The notes under the pieces are model-generated. The model was not told where the DNA came from. It saw only the letters and a program-made list of their open reading frames with translations, and did not search any database. A stretch of 64,000 bases of DNA from Modestobacter roseus (GTDB lineage Bacteria > Actinomycetota > Actinomycetes > Mycobacteriales > Geodermatophilaceae), in assembly GCF_007994135.1 (NCBI RefSeq), contig NZ_VLKF01000001.1, positions 310,001-374,000 on the forward strand. The letters run 5' to 3'. A program made the translations under genes and the position numbers. Each line of letters opens with the position of its first letter. Positions within the stretch are counted from its first letter, which is position 1. Of the stretch, positions 1 to 8,568 are shown piece after piece.

Positions 1-623
1 CCAACCCAGGCGAAGTCGATGCCCTGGCTGCCGAGGGCGAGCAGGAAGCCCAGGCTCGCGGCGATGGCGACCAGGAACTCGGACGTGTCGATGGAGCCGA
101 TCACCTTGCGCGGCTCCATCCGGCCGCTGGCCAGCAGGGCGGGGGTGCCCACCGGACCCCAGCCGCCGCCGCCGGTGGCGTCGACGAAGCCGGCGACGAG
201 GCCGAGCGGGCCCAGGAAGCGCTTGCGCACCGGCTTGCCCAGGTTGCGCCGGTCGATGCCGCGCAGGGTGAACCGGACGAGCAGGTAGACGCCCAGCGAC
301 AGCAGGATCAGCGACATGACCGGCGCGGCGAGCTCGGTGGAGAGGTTGGACAGCACGGTGGCGCCGACGAACGCGCCGATCGCGCCGGGCAGGCCGACCT
401 TGGCGACGACCTTCCAGTCGACGTTGCCGAACTTCCAGTGCGACAGGCCGGAGGCGAGGGTGGTGCCGATCTCCGCCAGGTGGATGGTGGCCGACGCCGC
501 GGCAGGGTTGGTGCCGATGGCCAGCAGCATGGTCGTCGACGTGACGCCGTAGGCCATGCCGAGGCTGCCGTCGACGAGTTGTGCGCCGAACCCGACGAGG
601 GCGAGCAGGACGAGGGTCTTCAC
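1..623 (-). CDS. TauE/SafE (TSUP) family sulfite/sulfonate exporter-like permease, partial
   Basis: The gene runs off the window start, so only about 207 N-terminal residues are visible and the C-terminus is missing. The GTG start at 623 gives a protein opening with VKTLVLLALVGFGAQLVDG. The visible part has several hydrophobic segments and the two glycine-rich half-repeats of the TSUP family: DGSLGMAYG near the start, and DATGGGGWGPVGTPALL in the second half, with VIGSIDTSEF following. The family moves sulfite, sulfoacetate or other small organic anions across the inner membrane, and the substrate cannot be told from sequence. It is transcribed away from the 253-bp gap that separates it from the MFS gene, so it probably has its own promoter there. 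I saw no sulfur-metabolism gene next to it. Confidence 0.88.
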   Translation of the reverse strand, partial: MKTLVLLALVGFGAQLVDGSLGMAYGVTSTTMLLAIGTNPAAASATIHLAEIGTTLASGLSHWKFGNVDWKVVAKVGLPGAIGAFVGATVLSNLSTELAAPVMSLILLSLGVYLLVRFTLRGIDRRNLGKPVRKRFLGPLGLVAGFVDATGGGGWGPVGTPALLASGRMEPRKVIGSIDTSEFLVAIAASLGFLLALGSQGIDFAWV

Positions 624-876
624 GGGAGGGTGCTCCGGGATGGTGGCGCCGGGCGCGACGGGACGCGCGTCAGGCTGGCTGGACGGGGGACGCCGCGAAC
701 GGCGCGGAGGTCAGCGGCCCGGACAGGTTGCGGTGGCGACCCGGAGCAGGTCGACGTGCAGACGGCTCACCAGGAGCTCGCCCGGCAGGGTGGCCGGGAG
801 CAGGGCCGTCGTCGTCACGGCGACATTCCTACCACTTTGGTGCAGATTGCGTGCAACCCGCTCCCATGCAGTGGGA

Positions 877-2295
877 TCAGGGGCGCAGGACGTCGTTGCG
901 GATGGTCGCCCAGGCGGTCAGCCCGCCCACGAGCATGACCCCCGCGCACGCCCACAGGGCGCGCTGGTAGCCGGCGCTGAAGCTCACCTCGTCGACCTGG
1001 CCGCCGGCGGCGAGCCCCACCGCCACCGGCAGCGCCGCGACCGCCAGCAGGCCGGCGGCCCGGGCCACCGCGTTGTTCACCCCGCTGGCCACGCCGGCCA
1101 GGTGGTCGGGGGCGGCGGCCAGCACGGTCGCGGTCAGCGGCGCCACCAGCGCCGACATGCCCAGCCCGAACAGCACCGACCCGGGGAACACCGCCGTCCA
1201 GTACCCGCTCCCGGCGTCCACGGCCGACAGCCAGAGCAGCCCGGCCGCGGCGACCACCGGGCCCACCGTCATCGGCAGCCGGGGGCCGATCCGCTGGGCG
1301 AGCGCGCCGGCCCGCGCCGAGAGCAGGGTGAGCAGGATGCTCGGCGGCAGCGACGCCGCGCCGGCGAGGGTGGCGCTGTAGCCGAGCACCGTCTGCAGCT
1401 GGAGCACCAGGAAGAAGGAGAAGCCGCCGAGCGCGCCGTAGACGGTGAGGGTGCTCAGGTTGGCGCCGGTGAACTGGCGGTCGGCGAAGACGCCCAGCGG
1501 CAGCATCGGGTGGGCGGCCCGCCGCTCCCGGACGACGAACGCGGCCGCCGAGGCCACCCCGATCGCGGCCGCCGTCCACACCGCGGCGCTGCCCGGGTCG
1601 TCCCCGGCGGCGATCAGCGCGTAGGTCACCCCGCCCAGCGCCACGGCGCCGGTGGCCGCGCCCAGCACGTCGAACCGGCCGGAGGCGTCCGGGTCCCGGC
1701 TCTCCGGCACGTGCCGGACGGCGACCACGACGACCGCGACCGCCAGCGGCACGTTCACCCCGAACACCCACCGCCAGCTCACGGCGTCCACCAGGAACCC
1801 GCCGACGAACGGCCCGACCAGGCCGGCGATGCCGCCGAGTGCCGACCAGAGACCGATGGCGCGGGCCCGGTCGTGCGGGCGGAAGGAGGACTGCAGGATG
1901 GCCAGGCTGCCGGGGGTGAGCAGCGCGCCGCCCACGCCCTGCAGCGCCCGGGCGGCCACCAGTTGCGCGGTGTCCTGCGCGAGCCCGCACAGCAGGGAGG
2001 CCAGGGCGAACCAGATGACGCCGATGAGGAACACCCGCCGGCGCCCGTAGCGGTCGCCGAGCGCGCCGCCGAGCAGGATCAGCGCGGCCAGGGTGAGCGT
2101 GTAGCCGTTGACGGTCCACTGCAGCGCGGCGAGCGAGGCGCCCAGCTCGGCGCCGATCGTCGGCAGGGCGACGTTGACCGCGGTGGCGTCGAGGAAGGCG
2201 ACGCCGGAGGCCAGCACGGTGGCCAGCAGCACCCAGCGCCCGCGGGCGGTGCCCAGGGCGACGGCGTCGTCGGCGGGTGCTGCCGACGGTGCCAC
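877..2295 (-). CDS. DHA2-type MFS drug/proton antiporter
   Basis: A 472-residue membrane protein with about 14 predicted hydrophobic segments. An N-terminal D-A-T-A-V-N-V-A-L-P stretch is typical of EmrB/QacA transporters. It has an MFS motif A (GDRYGRRR, near residue 70) and a motif C-like GLVGPFVGGFLVD. These proteins export drugs or other hydrophobic compounds in exchange for protons. I chose the GTG at 2295 because the reading frame further upstream runs antisense through the Pit gene and does not look like protein. This start lies 11 bp after the pit stop, so the gene is probably the last member of the DUF47-pit operon, though a phosphate-related role is not implied. No regulator gene is adjacent. 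Confidence 0.85.
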   Translation of the reverse strand: MAPSAAPADDAVALGTARGRWVLLATVLASGVAFLDATAVNVALPTIGAELGASLAALQWTVNGYTLTLAALILLGGALGDRYGRRRVFLIGVIWFALASLLCGLAQDTAQLVAARALQGVGGALLTPGSLAILQSSFRPHDRARAIGLWSALGGIAGLVGPFVGGFLVDAVSWRWVFGVNVPLAVAVVVVAVRHVPESRDPDASGRFDVLGAATGAVALGGVTYALIAAGDDPGSAAVWTAAAIGVASAAAFVVRERRAAHPMLPLGVFADRQFTGANLSTLTVYGALGGFSFFLVLQLQTVLGYSATLAGAASLPPSILLTLLSARAGALAQRIGPRLPMTVGPVVAAAGLLWLSAVDAGSGYWTAVFPGSVLFGLGMSALVAPLTATVLAAAPDHLAGVASGVNNAVARAAGLLAVAALPVAVGLAAGGQVDEVSFSAGYQRALWACAGVMLVGGLTAWATIRNDVLRP

Positions 2296-2306
2296 GTCCG
2301 CCGAAG

Positions 2307-3308
2307 CTAGCCGACGACGGCGTGGGTGACCACGTACGCCAGGGCGGCGACCCCGGCCGCGGCGGGCAGGGTGACCACCCAGGCCATCACGATGCCGCCG
2401 GCCACGCCCCAGCGGACCGCGGAGAACCGCCGCGTCGCGCCGACGCCCATGATCGAGGTGGTGATGACGTGCGTCGTCGACACCGGGACGGCGAAGACCG
2501 TCGCCGTGGTGACCATCACGCCCGAGGCGACGGACTGCGCGGCGAAGCCGCCGGCCGGGGTGAGCTGGATGATCCGCCGGCCCAGGGTGCGCATGATCCG
2601 GAAGCCGCCGGCGTAGGTGCCCGCGCTGATCGCGATCGCCGCGGCGAGCACCACCCACGCCGGCACCTCGAAGGTGTCGATCTCCCCGGCGGTGAGCAGC
2701 GCCAGGGTGATGATGCCCATCGTCTTCTGCGCGTCCTGCATGCCGTGCCCCAGCGCCATCGTCGCCGAGCTGACCACCTGCGCGTACCGGAAGCCGCGGT
2801 GCGCCCGGTGCGCGTTGGCGCCGCGGAAGGCCCACAGGAGGCCCAGCATCACCAGGTAGCCCGCGCCGAAGCCGACCAGCGGTGAGACCACCATCGGGAT
2901 CACGACGTCGCCCAGCACGCCCCCCCACTGCACCGAGTGGGCCGCCGCCAGCGCGGCGCCGACCAGCCCGCCGATCAGCGCGTGCGAGGAGGAGGAGGGC
3001 AGCCCGAGGTACCAGGTGACGACGTTCCACACGATGGCCCCGACCAGCGCGGCGAACACGATCTCCAGGCCCTCGGCGCCGGTGGGCGGCTCGATGATCC
3101 CGGCGCCCACGGTCTCCGCCACCTGCGTGGAGATCAGCGCACCGACCAGGTTCATCACCGCGGCCAGCGCGAGCGCCACCTTCGGCGTGAGCGCCTTGGT
3201 GGAGACGGCGACGGCGATCGCGTTCGCGGCGTCGTGGAAGCCGTTGGTGTAGTCGAACGCCAGCGCGACGACGATGATGACCGCCAGCGCGGGGAGCAGT
3301 GGGTCCAT
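2307..3308 (-). CDS. pit: Pit-family low-affinity inorganic phosphate transporter
   Basis: A 333-residue integral membrane protein of the PiT family, which takes up phosphate as a metal-phosphate complex with protons. The signature GFHDAANAIA sits at about residues 23-32. The inverted second half carries the matching repeat around GHGMQDAQKTMG. The LPSSSSHALIGG segment (about 103-114) is also characteristic. The length is that of a compact bacterial Pit without a long central cytoplasmic loop. It follows the DUF47 gene by 7 bp, the standard arrangement in which the PhoU-like partner modulates the transporter. The family assignment is secure, but phosphate versus sulfate specificity is assumed from the family. 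Confidence 0.95.
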   Translation of the reverse strand: MDPLLPALAVIIVVALAFDYTNGFHDAANAIAVAVSTKALTPKVALALAAVMNLVGALISTQVAETVGAGIIEPPTGAEGLEIVFAALVGAIVWNVVTWYLGLPSSSSHALIGGLVGAALAAAHSVQWGGVLGDVVIPMVVSPLVGFGAGYLVMLGLLWAFRGANAHRAHRGFRYAQVVSSATMALGHGMQDAQKTMGIITLALLTAGEIDTFEVPAWVVLAAAIAISAGTYAGGFRIMRTLGRRIIQLTPAGGFAAQSVASGVMVTTATVFAVPVSTTHVITTSIMGVGATRRFSAVRWGVAGGIVMAWVVTLPAAAGVAALAYVVTHAVVG

Positions 3309-3315
3309 GCCGGGG

Positions 3316-3939
3316 TCAGGAGTCCTTCACGGCGATGGTCTCGACCACGTGCGCCACGTGCTCGAAGGCGTCGGCGGCCTCCTCGAGCTGGTCGGCGACC
3401 TCCTTGAGCTTGAGGATCTCCAGCGCGTCGAACTCACCGGAGTACAGCCGGGACAGCAGCCGGCGGTAGAGCTTGTCCGCCTCGTTCTCCAGCCGGTTGA
3501 CCTCGATCCAGTAGTCGGCGAGGTCCTTCATCGAGCGCAGCCGGGGCATCGACTCGGCGGTCACGATCGCGCAGCGCTGCAGCAGGGCCACCTGCTGGCC
3601 CATCTCGGCCGGCAGCGTGCCCAGGTGGGTCAGCAGCACCAGGTCCGCCGCGGCCTCGATCGCGTCCATCACGTCGTCCAGCTGGCTGGCCAGGGCGACG
3701 ATGTCCTCCCGGTCGAACGGGGTGACGAAGCTGGAGTTGACCTGCCGGAAGATCGCGTGGGTGGCCTGGTCCCCGGCGTGTTCGAGGTCCCGCAGCCGGC
3801 CGGCCAGCTCCTCGCGGAGGGTGTGCTCGTGCACGAACTGGCCGAGCAGGTCGGTGGCGGTGACCAGGTTCTCGGCGGCGGCGGTGAACATCCCGTAGAA
3901 GCTGGAGTCGCGAGGGGTGAGGCGGAGGCGGAAGGCCAC
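3316..3939 (-). CDS. DUF47 / PhoU-like phosphate transport regulator
   Basis: A 207-residue, highly charged all-helical protein with the DUF47 opening RLTPRDSSFYGMFTAAAEN. Internal HAGDQATHAIFRQVN and FDREDIVALASQLDDVMD segments match the family's paired E/DxxxD metal-binding helices. It is cytoplasmic and is thought to regulate the adjacent Pit transporter. The GTG at 3939 gives the usual family length; an open frame continues upstream but codes low-complexity residues. It is the first gene of the DUF47-pit-MFS operon. The 203-bp gap before it is shared with the divergent copper operon and contains a 9-bp-stem hairpin. Confidence 0.92.
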   Translation of the reverse strand: MAFRLRLTPRDSSFYGMFTAAAENLVTATDLLGQFVHEHTLREELAGRLRDLEHAGDQATHAIFRQVNSSFVTPFDREDIVALASQLDDVMDAIEAAADLVLLTHLGTLPAEMGQQVALLQRCAIVTAESMPRLRSMKDLADYWIEVNRLENEADKLYRRLLSRLYSGEFDALEILKLKEVADQLEEAADAFEHVAHVVETIAVKDS

Positions 3940-3974
3940 GCAGGTGCTCCGGGGTGAGGGGATCGGCGGCGCTG

Positions 3975-3999
3975 CCCGTGCGGGCGGGAGCCGCACGGG
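3975..3999. promoter_or_regulatory. Inverted repeat in the phosphate/copper divergent intergenic region
   Basis: A perfect 9-bp stem, CCCGTGCGG paired with CCGCACGGG, with a 7-nt loop, lies 36 bp upstream of the DUF47 start. It could be an operator or a leader hairpin. No regulator is known for it. Confidence 0.35.
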
Positions 4000-4142
4000 A
4001 GCATAGGTCGGGGTCGGCGGCCCGTCGTCCACCCTCAGTCCATCGGGGTACGGGTGCGTGCTCTGCGCCACAGCGGGAACCGGTGGGGGTTGCCGGGCGA
4101 CTTGTCTGTCGTGCAGCACACCGGCCGGGGGAGGACCCGCAC

Positions 4143-5846
4143 GTGACCCGGGCCGTCCCCGCGCTCCTGCTGCTCGGCGCGCTCCTGCTGGCCGGGGTCG
4201 GCGTCGACGTGCTCACCGCACCGCCGGCCGCCGCGCACGCCACGATCGTGAGCACCAGCCCGGCCGACGGCGCGCGGCTGGACGCCGTCCCGGACGCGGT
4301 GACCCTGCAGTTCGACGAGCCGGTCTCGCTGGGGGCGGGCTACGCCCGCGTGCTCGGCGCCGACGGCGAGCGGGCCGACACCGGCGCGGCCGAGGTCGGT
4401 GACGACACGGTCACCGTCCCGCTGCGCGACGGCCTGCCCGAGAGCGGCTACCTGGTCACCTACCGGGTGGTCTCCGCCGACTCGCACCCCGTGTCGGGGG
4501 CGTTCTCCTTCGTCGTCGGCGACGGCGAGCTGCTGGCGGTCGACGCCGCGATCACCGACGCCGACGTGCACCCGGTGGTCGCGGCCGCGCTCCCGGCCGC
4601 CCGCTGGCTGGGGTACCTGGGCCTGGCGCTGGGCGTCGGCATCCCGCTGACGCTGGCGGTCTGCTGGCCCGGTGGCTGGGCGGTGCCGCTGCTGCGCCGG
4701 CTCACCCTGGCCGGGCTGGGCGCCGTCGCCGTCGGCGCGCTGCTCGGGGTGCTGCTGCAGGGGCCGTACGCGGCCGGCGCCGGACCGGGCTCGCTGCTGG
4801 ACCCCGACCTGCTGGGCGCCACCCTCGGCTCCACCTACGGCCTGACCCTGCTGGCCCGGCTGCTGCTGGCCGCCGCCCTGGCCGGGCTGCTCGCCGCCGG
4901 CTGGCGCGCCGGCCGGCCGCCGGCCCGGGGTCTGCTCGTCGGCGCCGGGGTGCTCGCCGCCGTGCTGGTGGTGGCGGTGGCCGCCGTCGGGCACCCGGTG
5001 GCGGGCCCGCTGCCGGGGCTGGCGGTGCCGGTCGCCGCGGTGCACGCCGCGGCGATGGCCGGCTGGCTCGGTGGGCTCACCGCGCTGTTCGCCGGGGCGC
5101 TGCGCCGGCGGGAGGACGCCGCGGAGCGGGTCGGTGAGCTCGCGCTCGCACTGCCCCGCTGGTCGCGGCTCGCCGCCGGGCTGATCGCGGCCCTGGTGGT
5201 CACCGGCGTCCTGCAGTCGGTGCGGGAGGTGGGCACGCTCTCCGCGCTGCTCACCACCACCTACGGGTGGCTGCTGGTCGTCAAGCTGGTGCTGGTGCTC
5301 GGGGTGCTGGTCGCCGCCCTGGTCAGCCGCGACTGGGTGCAGCAGCGGCTGGGCGACCGGCGCCGGGACCGGGTGGCGACCGCCGGGTCGCCCGCGGAGC
5401 ACCTCGGGGTGCTGCGGCGTTCGGTGCTGCTCGAGCTCGCCGGTGCGGCCGCGGTGCTGGCGCTGTCGGCGGCGCTGGTCGGCACCCCGCCCGCGCGGGC
5501 CGCCGTCGCCGACCCGGTCGAGGTGACGCTCCCGCTGCAGTCGGCCACCGGCACCGACGGCACCGTGCAGGTGACCCTCGCCCCGGCCTCGCCCGGGCCC
5601 GCGTCGCTGCACGTCTACCTCTACGACGACGCCGGCACGCTGATCCAGCCGCAGCAGATCACCGTCTCGCTCACCGAGCCGCAGCAGGAGATCGGCCCCC
5701 TCGACGTCGAGCTGGCCGGCGCCGGCCCCGGCCACTACATCGGCGACCCGGTGCTGCCGACCGCCGGCACCTGGACGCTCACCGTCACCGTCCGGCTGGA
5801 CGAGTTCACCGCCCGCACCGCCAGCACCACCTTCCCGGTGCGCTGA
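4143..5846 (+). CDS. CopC-CopD fusion copper resistance/uptake membrane protein
   Basis: A 567-residue protein in three parts. First comes a signal peptide ending in an AHA site at about residue 34, then a CopC beta-barrel domain with the mature-N-terminal His (AHATIVSTSPADGARL) and a DSHPVSG motif near residue 120, which are the copper ligands of CopC. A CopD domain of about eight transmembrane helices spans roughly residues 150-460. Last is a periplasmic domain of about 110 residues, YtkA-like, after a final helix. CopC binds copper outside the membrane and CopD carries it inward. The GTG start was chosen because GGGGGAGGA lies 5-6 bp upstream and it exposes a good signal peptide. It heads an operon with YcnI and SCO1-like genes, pointing to copper delivery for extracytoplasmic enzymes such as cytochrome oxidase. 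Confidence 0.92.
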   Translation: MTRAVPALLLLGALLLAGVGVDVLTAPPAAAHATIVSTSPADGARLDAVPDAVTLQFDEPVSLGAGYARVLGADGERADTGAAEVGDDTVTVPLRDGLPESGYLVTYRVVSADSHPVSGAFSFVVGDGELLAVDAAITDADVHPVVAAALPAARWLGYLGLALGVGIPLTLAVCWPGGWAVPLLRRLTLAGLGAVAVGALLGVLLQGPYAAGAGPGSLLDPDLLGATLGSTYGLTLLARLLLAAALAGLLAAGWRAGRPPARGLLVGAGVLAAVLVVAVAAVGHPVAGPLPGLAVPVAAVHAAAMAGWLGGLTALFAGALRRREDAAERVGELALALPRWSRLAAGLIAALVVTGVLQSVREVGTLSALLTTTYGWLLVVKLVLVLGVLVAALVSRDWVQQRLGDRRRDRVATAGSPAEHLGVLRRSVLLELAGAAAVLALSAALVGTPPARAAVADPVEVTLPLQSATGTDGTVQVTLAPASPGPASLHVYLYDDAGTLIQPQQITVSLTEPQQEIGPLDVELAGAGPGHYIGDPVLPTAGTWTLTVTVRLDEFTARTASTTFPVR

Positions 5847-5870
5847 CCCACCCTGATCGAGGAGAACCCC

Positions 5871-6593
5871 GTGCCCCTGTCCCGTTCCGCCCGCCGGCTC
5901 GGCGTCGTCGTCCCCGTCGCGCTGGCCACGCTGCTCACCGCCGGCGTCGGCGCCGCCTCGGCGCACGTCACCGTCTCCAGCGCCGACGCCGCCCCCGGTG
6001 GCTACGGCAAGCTGACCTTCCGGGTGCCCAACGAGAGCGACACCGCGAGCACGGTGGGGTTGCGCATCCAGATCCCGACGGACGCGCCGCTGGCCTCGCT
6101 GCGGGCGCAGCCGGTGCCGGGCTGGACGGTCACGATGACCCGCAGCGAGATCGACCCGCCGGTGGAGGTGCACGGCCAGGAGGTCGAGGAGGCGGTCTCG
6201 GTGGTGGAGTTCCGCGCCGAGGAGGGGCAGGGCATCGACCCCGGCGAGTTCCAGGAGTTCGCCCTCTCCGGCGGGCCGTTCCCCGACGCCGAGCAGCTGG
6301 CCTTCGCCGCGGTGCAGAGCTACAGCGACGGCAGCGAGGCCGCCTGGATCGAGCCCACGGTCGAGGGGCAGGCCGAGCCCGAGCGCCCGGCGCCGGTGCT
6401 GTCCCTGGCCGGTGAGGGCGCCGCGCACGGTGCGGAGACCGGCACCGACGACGCCGCGGCGGTCGCGGCCGACGACGACGGCGGCGACGGGCTGGCGGTC
6501 ACCGCGCTGGTGCTCGGCGTGCTGGGCCTGCTCGCCGGGCTCGGTGGTCTCGGGCTCGGTCTGGCCGCGCGGCGACGTACCGTGTCCTCGTGA
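5871..6593 (+). CDS. ycnI: YcnI-family (DUF1775) copper-binding surface protein
   Basis: A 240-residue secreted, membrane-anchored protein. It has a signal peptide (about 1-32), then the mature N-terminus beginning AHVTVSSADA. The first His plus a conserved Trp (PGWTVTM, around residue 84) form the YcnI copper site. After the beta-sandwich domain come an acidic linker and one C-terminal transmembrane helix (about 205-230) ending in RRR. The GTG start has GAGGAG 6-8 bp upstream. It lies 24 bp after the CopC-CopD gene and overlaps the SCO1-like gene by 4 bp, so it belongs to the same copper operon. Confidence 0.93.
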   Translation: MPLSRSARRLGVVVPVALATLLTAGVGAASAHVTVSSADAAPGGYGKLTFRVPNESDTASTVGLRIQIPTDAPLASLRAQPVPGWTVTMTRSEIDPPVEVHGQEVEEAVSVVEFRAEEGQGIDPGEFQEFALSGGPFPDAEQLAFAAVQSYSDGSEAAWIEPTVEGQAEPERPAPVLSLAGEGAAHGAETGTDDAAAVAADDDGGDGLAVTALVLGVLGLLAGLGGLGLGLAARRRTVSS

Positions 6594-7282
6594 GCTCGCG
6601 GACCCGCCCTGCCCGCTTCCGTCCCGCCCCGGCAGGGGCGCTGGTCGCCGCCGGGGTGCTGCTGGCCGGCTGCGGTGGCGACGCGTCCGCTGACGACCCG
6701 GCCCAGGCCGAGGGGCACGACCACGGCGCCGGGGTCGAGGCCCCGGCGGTGGTCGAGGGCCCGGACACCGGCCCCTACGAGGGTCTGCACCTGCAGGACC
6801 CGTACCAGAAGCCGTCGTTCACGCTGACCGGCAGCGACGGGCAGCCCTACGACTTCGCCGCCGCGACCGCCGACGGGCCGACGCTGCTGTTCTTCGGGTT
6901 CACCAACTGCCCCGACATCTGCCCGACCACGATGGCCGACGTCCGGCTGGCGCTGGGCGACGTCGACCCGGCGGTGGCCGAGCGCACGAACGTGGTCTTC
7001 GTGACCACCGACCCGGCCCGGGACACCCCCGAGGTGCTGGGGGCCTACCTGGACCAGTTCGACGCCGAGCTGCCCACCCAGTTCGTCGGGCTGACCGGCG
7101 ACCAGGAGCAGATCGAGCAGGCGCAGCTGGCCGCCGGGGTGCCGCTGGCGCAGGACAACGGCGAGTCGCACTCGGCGCTGCTGCTGCTCTACGGCACCGA
7201 CGGGGAGGCCGACGTCGCCTTCGACGCCGGCAACACCAGCCGCGACATCGCCCACGACCTGGCGCTCGTCGCGGCGGAGTGA
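6590..7282 (+). CDS. SCO1/SenC-family copper chaperone lipoprotein
   Basis: A 230-residue thioredoxin-fold protein with a lipobox (LLAGC, Cys about residue 26), so it should be anchored on the outer face of the membrane. The copper-binding signature CPDICP (CxxxC, about residues 105-109) is present, and the partner His lies in GESHSALLL around residue 194. SCO proteins deliver copper to the CuA site of cytochrome c oxidase or act as thiol-disulfide reductases. The GTG start overlaps the ycnI stop (GTGA). The DPARDTPEVLGAYL segment is typical of the family. Confidence 0.93.
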   Translation: MSSRTRPARFRPAPAGALVAAGVLLAGCGGDASADDPAQAEGHDHGAGVEAPAVVEGPDTGPYEGLHLQDPYQKPSFTLTGSDGQPYDFAAATADGPTLLFFGFTNCPDICPTTMADVRLALGDVDPAVAERTNVVFVTTDPARDTPEVLGAYLDQFDAELPTQFVGLTGDQEQIEQAQLAAGVPLAQDNGESHSALLLLYGTDGEADVAFDAGNTSRDIAHDLALVAAE

Positions 7283-8145
7283 GCACGCGCGCGGGCGCCT
7301 GGCCGGGCCGGCTGGTCGTCGTCCGGCTGGGCGTCGTCCTGCTGGGGGTGCTGGCGACCCTGCTGGTGGCGGGCCCCGCCGTCGCGCACGTCGGCGGGGG
7401 AGCGGCCGGCAGCGACTTCGACGGGCGGGTCACCTCGGTCAGCCCGGCGCCGTCCGGGGTGAGCGTCCGGGTGCTGGAGTTCGGTGACGCCCTCGAGGTG
7501 GTCAACGAGACCGGCACCGAGCTCACCGTGCCGGGCTACACCGACGAGCCGTACCTGCGGATCGGCCCGGACGGGGTGTGGCGCAACGCGCTGAGCCCGG
7601 CCACCTACCTGAACCTGGACCGCTACGGGCTCACCCGGGTGCCCGACGACGTCGACGTGACCGCGCCGCCGCGGTGGGAGCAGGTCTCCACCGAGCCGGC
7701 GTACGTCTGGCACGACCACCGGACGCACTGGATGACCGAGGACCTGCTGCCGCCGACCGTCGCCGCCGACCCCACCCGCGCGCACACCGTCGCGGAGTGG
7801 ACGGTGCCGATGGCCTACGGGGGCACCCCGCTCACCGTGTCCGGGGTGCTGACCTGGAGCCCGCCGCCGCCGGCCTGGCTGGTGTGGCCGGTCTACGCGT
7901 TGCTGCTGGGCGCCACCGTGCTGGCGGGCTGGCGGGCGAGGACGCCGCGCCCCCTGGGGTTCGCGCTGGGCCTCGGTGCGCTGGCGGCGCTGGCCCACGC
8001 GCTGACCACCCCGGAGCCACCGGTGACGGTCGGCTCCTGGCCCGGGGCGCTGGTCTCCGCCCTGCTGCCGGCGCTGCTGGCGGTGCTGGTCGCGGCGATC
8101 GGGGTGCGGGCGGCGCTGCGCGGCCGGGGGTGCTCGCCGGGCTGA
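7279..8145 (+). CDS. Copper-operon membrane protein, N-terminal part (reading frame broken at a G run)
   Basis: A 288-residue protein with a signal peptide (mature end near AHVGG), an extracytoplasmic beta-rich domain of about 170 residues, then several hydrophobic helices. I do not recognise a named family. Similar proteins follow YcnI/SCO genes in actinobacterial copper operons, but that is from memory and not checked. The start overlaps the SCO1 stop (GTGA). The frame ends abruptly as RGRGCSPG just after a run of five Gs at 8126-8130. The next frame continues immediately with two more transmembrane helices (8145..8372). One additional G would join both parts into a protein of about 364 residues. 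This may be a real frameshift, a sequencing error, or two coupled genes. Confidence 0.75.
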   Translation: MSTRAGAWPGRLVVVRLGVVLLGVLATLLVAGPAVAHVGGGAAGSDFDGRVTSVSPAPSGVSVRVLEFGDALEVVNETGTELTVPGYTDEPYLRIGPDGVWRNALSPATYLNLDRYGLTRVPDDVDVTAPPRWEQVSTEPAYVWHDHRTHWMTEDLLPPTVAADPTRAHTVAEWTVPMAYGGTPLTVSGVLTWSPPPPAWLVWPVYALLLGATVLAGWRARTPRPLGFALGLGALAALAHALTTPEPPVTVGSWPGALVSALLPALLAVLVAAIGVRAALRGRGCSPG

Positions 8146-8372
8146 TGGCGGTGGTGGCGGGGTGGCTGCTGCTGGTGCAGGGCCTGCCCGACGTCGACGT
8201 GCTGTGGACCGCGCACACCCTCACCCGGGGGCCGGAGCTGCTCGGCCGGGCCACGGTCGCCGTGCTGGTGGCCGTCGGGCTCGGTCTGGTGATCGGCGGC
8301 GCGCTGGCCGCCCGACGCTTCCGGGACGACGCCGTCAGCCGCCGCCCGTCCGTGGAGCCGGTCGCGGCCTGA
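8145..8372 (+). CDS. Copper-operon membrane protein, C-terminal part
   Basis: A 75-residue frame with two hydrophobic helices (AVVAGWLLLVQGL and a second around VAVLVAVGLGLVIGG) and a basic tail. Its ATG overlaps the previous stop as TGATG, so translational re-initiation is possible. The hydrophobic pattern continues that of the preceding gene, so I favour a single ancestral gene interrupted in the G run. It is followed by a strong hairpin that ends the copper operon. Confidence 0.6.
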   Translation: MAVVAGWLLLVQGLPDVDVLWTAHTLTRGPELLGRATVAVLVAVGLGLVIGGALAARRFRDDAVSRRPSVEPVAA

Positions 8373-8390
8373 GACGAGGCCGCCCGGCCG

Positions 8391-8422
8391 GGTCGATGTG
8401 TCGACAGGTCGACACATCGACC
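8391..8422 (+). terminator. Hairpin terminator of the copper operon
   Basis: A perfect 14-bp stem (GGTCGATGTGTCGA with its complement, 4-nt loop CAGG) begins 18 bp after the last stop and is followed by CGTTTCT. The U tract is short, so it could also serve as an operator. Confidence 0.6.
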
Positions 8423-8450
8423 CGTTTCTGACCGTCGTGGAGTGATTACA

Positions 8451-8474
8451 CGGCGTGTCCCGGCGAACACGCCG
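8451..8474 (+). promoter_or_regulatory. Leader hairpin upstream of the M23 peptidase
   Basis: An 8-bp perfect stem (CGGCGTGT with ACACGCCG) and 8-nt loop sit in an unusually AT-rich stretch (GTGATTACA before it, GGTAAATTACAAA after it), about 95 bp before the start codon. I compared it by eye with the ydaO/c-di-AMP riboswitch that often precedes actinobacterial wall hydrolases and did not see its conserved core. Confidence 0.35.
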
Positions 8475-8568
8475 CGAGGTAAATTACAAAGCTGCAACTC
8501 GATGTTTGGATGACTGCCGACCCGATCCGGCGCTCCTGGCGCCGACGTCGAACGGAGAGGCAGGGCGG

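Noticed and set aside
624..876. Promoter elements for the TauE-like gene, including the near-palindrome TTGCACGCAA
   Set aside because: The best -35/-10 pairing has a 19-bp spacer and the palindrome is short, so no confident promoter or operator can be called.
8421..8568. A ydaO-type (c-di-AMP) riboswitch upstream of the M23 peptidase
   Set aside because: A leader hairpin is present but the conserved ydaO core sequences are not visible.
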